The notes beneath the pieces are model-generated. The model was not told the DNA's origin. It did not search any database and saw only the letters and a list, made by a program, of their open reading frames with translations. Of a stretch of 8,619 nt of DNA, positions 6,013 through 8,619 are shown in pieces. Position 1 is the stretch's first letter; each line of letters opens with the position of its first letter. The DNA lies in the NCBI GenBank assembly GCA_015491705.1, contig WFVK01000204.1:1-8619 (forward strand). The letters run 5' to 3'. Source of the stretch: Nitrospirota bacterium. GTDB taxonomy: Bacteria > Nitrospirota > Thermodesulfovibrionia > UBA6902. The position numbers and the translations under genes were made by a program.

Positions 6013-7923
6013 ATGTCCGTGAAATCCTCTGAAAAAGAGACCCGTGCCGGAGAATTCTTTGTTTCCGGATTCAAGATGGTCGTTTTCTGTCTGGTTTCCG
6101 CCCTCCTGGTTTCCGCCCCGCGCATATCTCATGCCGCAGGAGACGGCGGTATTGATGTTGTGCTGGTCATGGACAGCTCGGGAAGCATGAAAAAGACCGA
6201 CCCCTTATCCCTGCGCATACCTGCGGCCAAGATGTTTATCTCACTCCTCGATGCAAACGACCGGGCGGCCCTCATAAGCTTCAGTGACAGGAGCTACCCC
6301 GTCAGCTATCTGGCACCGCTTGACAGCGAGGGCAACAAGGCCGCTCTCCTTACCGCTGCTGACAGGATCACATCCAGGGGGCTTTACACGAACCTGTATG
6401 AGGCACTGAAGGGAGGACTTGATGTCCTCTCCATGGGCGGAAAGACAGAACGGCCGGGGATAATAATACTCATGTCTGACGGCATGATGGATACAGGCGA
6501 CGCCGATGAAGACAGGAGGCTTACCGGCAGGATTGAAAATGAGCTTGCCCGCGCCCTCATGGACAATCATATCAGGGTCTTTACAATTGCATTCACCGAA
6601 CAGTCAGACACGGGTCTGCTCCGGAAGATATCGAAACGAACAGGCGGTTTTTTTAATCTCGCGCTCACGGACAAGGATTTTCACATGATATTCGCCTCCA
6701 TATTCGAGAACATCAAGAGCCCGGATATGCTTCCTGTAACCGGCAACGGCTTTTTTATAGACAAGTCCATTGAAGAGGTTACGATTATTGCAAATAAAGG
6801 AAGTCCTGATACAAAGATACGCCTGAACTCCCCCGGCGGTCAGAGCTACACATACAACAAAAAGAAGGAAGGTGCCGACATCAAATGGTTCGTGTCAAAC
6901 AACTTTGACATGATAACAATAAAAAATCCCGCTGAAGGCAGGTGGGAAATACTCTTCAGCACAGGGGAGAACAACAAGGTGTATATAATCACCGACCTGA
7001 GTCTCCGGACAAACTTCGACCGGTTGTATGTAGCCTATGGAAAGCCGGCGGATATTGATGTGTGGCTTGAAAAGGACGGACAACCCATAACAGAAGAAGA
7101 CATACTGGAGAAAATCGATTTTTATATCGAACTGACACTCCCGGACGGCAAGACCATGAAACTGAAGGCATTCAACAGGGGAAACGGCATGTTTCAGCGG
7201 AGGATAGCATCCTTTAGTGAAGGTGATTACAGGCTCAGGATAGTGGCAAAAGGCATGACCTTTGAAAGGCAGAAGTTGTTTGTCTTCAATGTCCCGGGCC
7301 CGAAGGAAGCCGCGGATGAGCTGCCGCCTGCCGTGAGATCCGGTGAAAAAAAGGCGGAAGAGACTGACAAGCCCCCGGCAGAGATGCAGCCGGAGAAAAA
7401 CGGCGAGACGGAAAAAGAAGAATATGTCTCCTGGAAGACCCTCATTGTCCGGTTTCTTATTATCAATATCGTGCTGTGCCTCGCCGGCCTTATCTATTAC
7501 AGGAGAAGGGATCTAAGGAGTCTCCTGAATGCCGGTGTCTTAACCGGGATCATGGCCTTCATCCTGAGAAAAAAGGAAAAGAATGATACTGCAGGGGGCG
7601 GAACCGAAAAGACCCCCGCGGAAAGGGCGGTGCAGGCAAGGACGGAGCAGGAGGAGGCACGGGGCGGCCCTCAGGAAAGCGCTGATGCCGGCAAAGTGAA
7701 CCACGGTGAGGAGACAAAAGAAGAACCGGCTGATACCGGCAACGGGACGCTGCCGGTGCCGGAAGAAGAGGAGCCGGCGGATAAAAAAGAGGAACAGGAA
7801 GCCGTGCAGGAAGAGACGGGAGAGACTGAAGCTGATGCCTCCGCCGGGGAAGCTGAAGCGCAGAAAAAGAAGATAGTGCTGGAGGAAGCAAGGGAAGAGG
7901 AGGCTGACGGTGCTCAGGGTTAA
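6013..7923 (+). CDS. Secreted/membrane-anchored von Willebrand factor A (VWA) domain protein with acidic tail
   Basis: This protein has 636 residues from the chosen ATG (640 from 6001). Residues 22-41 form a signal-peptide-like hydrophobic stretch ending SHA-AG. A VWA domain follows with a complete metal-binding MIDAS site: DSSGS at 54-58, Thr126 in the YTN motif, and Asp156 in MSDG. Residues ~240-430 look beta-rich and probably form one or two Ig-like sandwiches, as often follow VWA domains in bacterial surface proteins. A transmembrane helix spans about 477-496, followed by RRR. A second hydrophobic stretch lies at 504-518. Residues 519-636 are low-complexity and Glu/Lys/Ala-rich. The VWA domain should face the periplasm and bind a protein ligand through the metal. 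The side on which the tail lies depends on whether 504-518 spans the membrane. It overlaps the next gene by 14 bases. The exact role is unknown. Confidence 0.8.
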   Translation: MSVKSSEKETRAGEFFVSGFKMVVFCLVSALLVSAPRISHAAGDGGIDVVLVMDSSGSMKKTDPLSLRIPAAKMFISLLDANDRAALISFSDRSYPVSYLAPLDSEGNKAALLTAADRITSRGLYTNLYEALKGGLDVLSMGGKTERPGIIILMSDGMMDTGDADEDRRLTGRIENELARALMDNHIRVFTIAFTEQSDTGLLRKISKRTGGFFNLALTDKDFHMIFASIFENIKSPDMLPVTGNGFFIDKSIEEVTIIANKGSPDTKIRLNSPGGQSYTYNKKKEGADIKWFVSNNFDMITIKNPAEGRWEILFSTGENNKVYIITDLSLRTNFDRLYVAYGKPADIDVWLEKDGQPITEEDILEKIDFYIELTLPDGKTMKLKAFNRGNGMFQRRIASFSEGDYRLRIVAKGMTFERQKLFVFNVPGPKEAADELPPAVRSGEKKAEETDKPPAEMQPEKNGETEKEEYVSWKTLIVRFLIINIVLCLAGLIYYRRRDLRSLLNAGVLTGIMAFILRKKEKNDTAGGGTEKTPAERAVQARTEQEEARGGPQESADAGKVNHGEETKEEPADTGNGTLPVPEEEEPADKKEEQEAVQEETGETEADASAGEAEAQKKKIVLEEAREEEADGAQG

Positions 7924-8569
7924 CGCCACGGCATTTCTCTTTATACTTGAATTCCTGCTGGTGTTGGCGGGAATATCCGTCCTGCTTTTTCTCAGGTACA
8001 GAAGACAGAAAGAGAAAGAGGTTGTTTACAGGCATGAGATTCAGGAACTTCAGCACAGTGCGAGGGAGCAGGAAAAACAGAACGAAGAGCTTTTGGGTTT
8101 CAAAGAGGCCTTCGGCAATATGCAGAGGAAACTCGATAAGGTGAGGGCCATTAATCTGAAGCTGAAACAGGCAATCGACACACTGGTGCCCGAGGCCGAG
8201 AGAACAGAGGAATATAAAAAGCTGATTGCAGAAATTGAACAGAACAACAAAGAGCTTGACCTGTGCATTAACACCCTTGAACGCGAAAACGAGGAATTAG
8301 CCGCGGATGTAACCTCATTCAGGGATGAGGTGGACAGTCTTTCAAGGAAACTGAAGGATAGCGTAAGCAGGGCGGAATTCGACAAGGTAGAGGCAGAGAA
8401 CAAAAGGCTGGAGTTGAGAGTCGAGTCCCTTCAGGCCAGGCTTGCGGAGAAGACGGCGGAATACGAAAAACTGGAAAAGAACTACATGTGGCTTGAAAAA
8501 GAGTACAATGCGCTGTATAACAACATACATGAAGAGGCGTCCGCTTCCGCGGGCGAACAGCCGTCCTGA
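7910..8569 (+). CDS. Single-pass membrane-anchored coiled-coil protein
   Basis: This 219-residue protein starts at GTG 7910, chosen because a strong GAGGAGG site (7897-7903) sits six bases upstream; no nearby ATG fits. Residues 8-28 form one transmembrane helix with a buried Glu14. It is followed by RYRRQKEKE, which by the positive-inside rule places the rest in the cytoplasm. Residues ~35-91 and ~96-208 are almost entirely heptad-like, rich in Glu, Lys, Leu and Gln, and are broken by Pro94. No enzymatic motif is present. The 14-base overlap with the VWA gene indicates coupled translation and a likely shared complex or process at the inner membrane. Coiled-coil sequence makes distant matches (SMC, myosin-like) uninformative. 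The product is otherwise unrecognised. Confidence 0.75.
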   Translation: MLRVNATAFLFILEFLLVLAGISVLLFLRYRRQKEKEVVYRHEIQELQHSAREQEKQNEELLGFKEAFGNMQRKLDKVRAINLKLKQAIDTLVPEAERTEEYKKLIAEIEQNNKELDLCINTLERENEELAADVTSFRDEVDSLSRKLKDSVSRAEFDKVEAENKRLELRVESLQARLAEKTAEYEKLEKNYMWLEKEYNALYNNIHEEASASAGEQPS

Positions 8570-8586
8570 TCCCCCCTGTTTTTACA

Positions 8587-8615
8587 TTGACTTGCCATAT
8601 TGAGGCATCTTGATT
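8587..8615 (+). promoter_or_regulatory. Weak candidate promoter at the right edge
   Basis: TTGACT (8587-8592) is a good -35 match. At 17 bases spacing lies TTGATT (8610-8615), a poor -10, with AAAA at the window end. The small dyad TGCC/GGCA (8593-8596, 8604-8607) lies between. It may serve a gene beyond the window. No intrinsic terminator is seen after the coiled-coil gene's stop. Confidence 0.2.
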
Positions 8616-8619
8616 AAAA

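Noticed and set aside
6310..6325. Sigma54-like TGGCAC...TTG sequence
   Set aside because: The spacing is wrong (three bases between TGGCAC and TTG) and it lies inside the VWA coding region.
7559..8056. Long minus-strand frames opposite the VWA tail
   Set aside because: They are antisense to Glu/Lys-rich low-complexity coding sequence, which yields Leu/Ser/Phe/Pro-rich open frames automatically.

Overview
The window reads as chromosomal DNA of a bacterium with anaerobe-like enzymology. The best guess is Nitrospirota or a Desulfobacterota-like lineage, judged only from the split, ferredoxin-rich glutamate synthase and the repeat-laden intergenic gaps; a phylum cannot be fixed by eye. All five complete genes lie on the + strand. 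A possible divergent gene starts at the extreme left edge.

Positions 1-292 are a leader/promoter region with several small inverted repeats and a plausible sigma70-type promoter. Positions 293-5583 hold an archaeal-type (split) glutamate synthase in three genes. The first is a stand-alone class II glutamine amidotransferase subunit. The second is an FMN/glutamate-synthase subunit carrying two N-terminal [4Fe-4S] motifs, and it overlaps the first gene by 22 bases. The third, after a 198-base gap, is a 780-residue fusion of the GXGXG beta-helix domain, the GltD-type FAD/NAD(P) oxidoreductase and a C-terminal ferredoxin. Together they supply every step of glutamine + 2-oxoglutarate + 2 e- -> 2 glutamate: ammonia release, the FMN site and the electron-input module. 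The cysteine motifs suggest up to about seven Fe-S clusters. The dinucleotide-binding fold lacks the usual NADPH-type Arg pair and has an Asp instead.

Positions 3043-3240 and 5584-6000 are non-coding and share a family of short repeats. These are a ~45-base element with a small GC hairpin around an AGAG loop, a CCCCTT/AAGGGG hairpin, and a TTCAGGGTTCA module. In the second gap two inverted copies of the 45-base element bound a ~220-base MITE-like unit.

Positions 6013-8569 hold a translationally coupled pair. One is a secreted/membrane-anchored von Willebrand factor A protein with an intact MIDAS motif and a long Glu/Lys-rich tail. The other is a small, N-terminally anchored coiled-coil protein. 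Their function is not recognisable from sequence. The last 50 bases may contain a promoter for a following gene.
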